DNA of 5,227 bases from Deltaproteobacteria bacterium (GTDB taxonomy: Bacteria; Desulfobacterota; Desulfarculia; Adiutricales; Adiutricaceae). The notes below the pieces were generated by a model that was not told where the DNA came from, searched no databases, and saw only the letters and a list, made by a program, of their open reading frames with translations. The stretch spans positions 1-5,227 of the forward strand of contig JAITJP010000110.1 in NCBI GenBank assembly GCA_031278835.1, in the 5' to 3' direction. Positions 5,104 to 5,227 of this stretch are shown here, piece by piece (positions within the stretch are counted from its first letter, which is position 1; every line of letters begins with the position of its first letter). The translations under genes were made by a program, and so were the position numbers.

Positions 5104-5109
5104 CTCCTT
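5104..5109 (-). promoter_or_regulatory. Ribosome binding site of gltA
   Basis: AAGGAG on the minus strand lies 8 nt before ATG 5095 and 14 nt before the in-frame ATG 5089, favouring the first start. A CCTTT in the loop of the adjacent hairpin (5111-5124) could pair with the AAAGG of this site. Confidence 0.65.
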
Positions 5110-5110
5110 T

Positions 5111-5143
5111 GGTTCAAAGGAACCTTCCATCAATAATCGATGG
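5111..5143 (-). promoter_or_regulatory. gltA leader with two small dyads
   Basis: Directly upstream of the ribosome site, GGTTC-CTTT-GAACC (5124-5111 on the minus strand) is a perfect 5-bp hairpin. Further up, CCATC-GATTATT-GATGG (5143-5127) is a 17-bp near-palindrome with only two non-symmetric pairs around the central base. The second looks more like a protein operator. A TATAAA at 5152-5147 could be the -10 of gltA but has no good -35. Confidence 0.35.
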
Positions 5144-5227
5144 CCGTTTATATTTTTTCTAAGCTAACTTAAAAGAGTAAAAAATTAAGCGACTCGTCGT
5201 GACTTTAAAGTAAACTTAATAAAAATT
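5144..5227. other. Upstream intergenic region of gltA at the window edge
   Basis: AT-rich, with no gene seen. It contains a perfect 10-bp palindrome ACTTTAAAGT (5202-5211) and a small dyad CGAC-TC-GTCG (5190-5199). Either could be part of the gltA control region; nothing further can be said from the visible bases. Confidence 0.35.

Overview
The window holds four protein-coding genes and an unusually long stretch of structured, repetitive, non-coding DNA. The genes are GC-rich and full of GGCC, while the gap between about 1580 and 3100 is visibly AT-rich. The gene content (an HPt phosphotransfer protein, a Gfo/Idh/MocA oxidoreductase, a GltA/NfnB-type flavoprotein, an Xre-type regulator) indicates a bacterium. 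An anaerobic, deltaproteobacteria-like (Desulfobacterota) source is my best guess from protein style and base composition, but nothing here proves it.

Layout. Positions 1-1306 carry a leftward two-gene unit. An HPt-domain protein (1306-443) is followed 42 bp later by the N-terminal third of a Gfo/Idh/MocA dehydrogenase (400 to beyond the left edge), with a small hairpin and T-run between them. Positions 1307-3109 (1.8 kb) contain no convincing gene. They hold the leader and promoter region of the HPt gene (1307-1460), a degenerate tandem array whose TAATAA anchors fall on a lattice of about 61 bp (1583-2340), and a strong-looking sigma70 promoter with an A/T-rich upstream element (2620-2669). 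That promoter sits directly before a stretch able to fold into a closed structure of about 140 nt (2680-2820). A 70-aa Xre-type helix-turn-helix protein (3110-3322, rightward) follows. Positions 3323-3637 lie between convergent genes and contain four stem-loops plus a 13-bp tandem repeat. A complete GltA-like NADPH/FAD/Fe-S oxidoreductase runs leftward at 5095-3638, preceded by a leader with two small dyads and no partner gene in the 132 bp visible upstream.

Functional links. The HPt and oxidoreductase genes are probably co-transcribed. The xre gene and gltA converge on the hairpin cluster, whose last stem has a T-run only on the minus strand and so probably ends leftward transcripts. The most promising undescribed items are the 61-bp array and the orphan promoter with its structured RNA candidate. 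Both lie in the same gene-free gap as two DnaA-box-like TTATTCACA sites.
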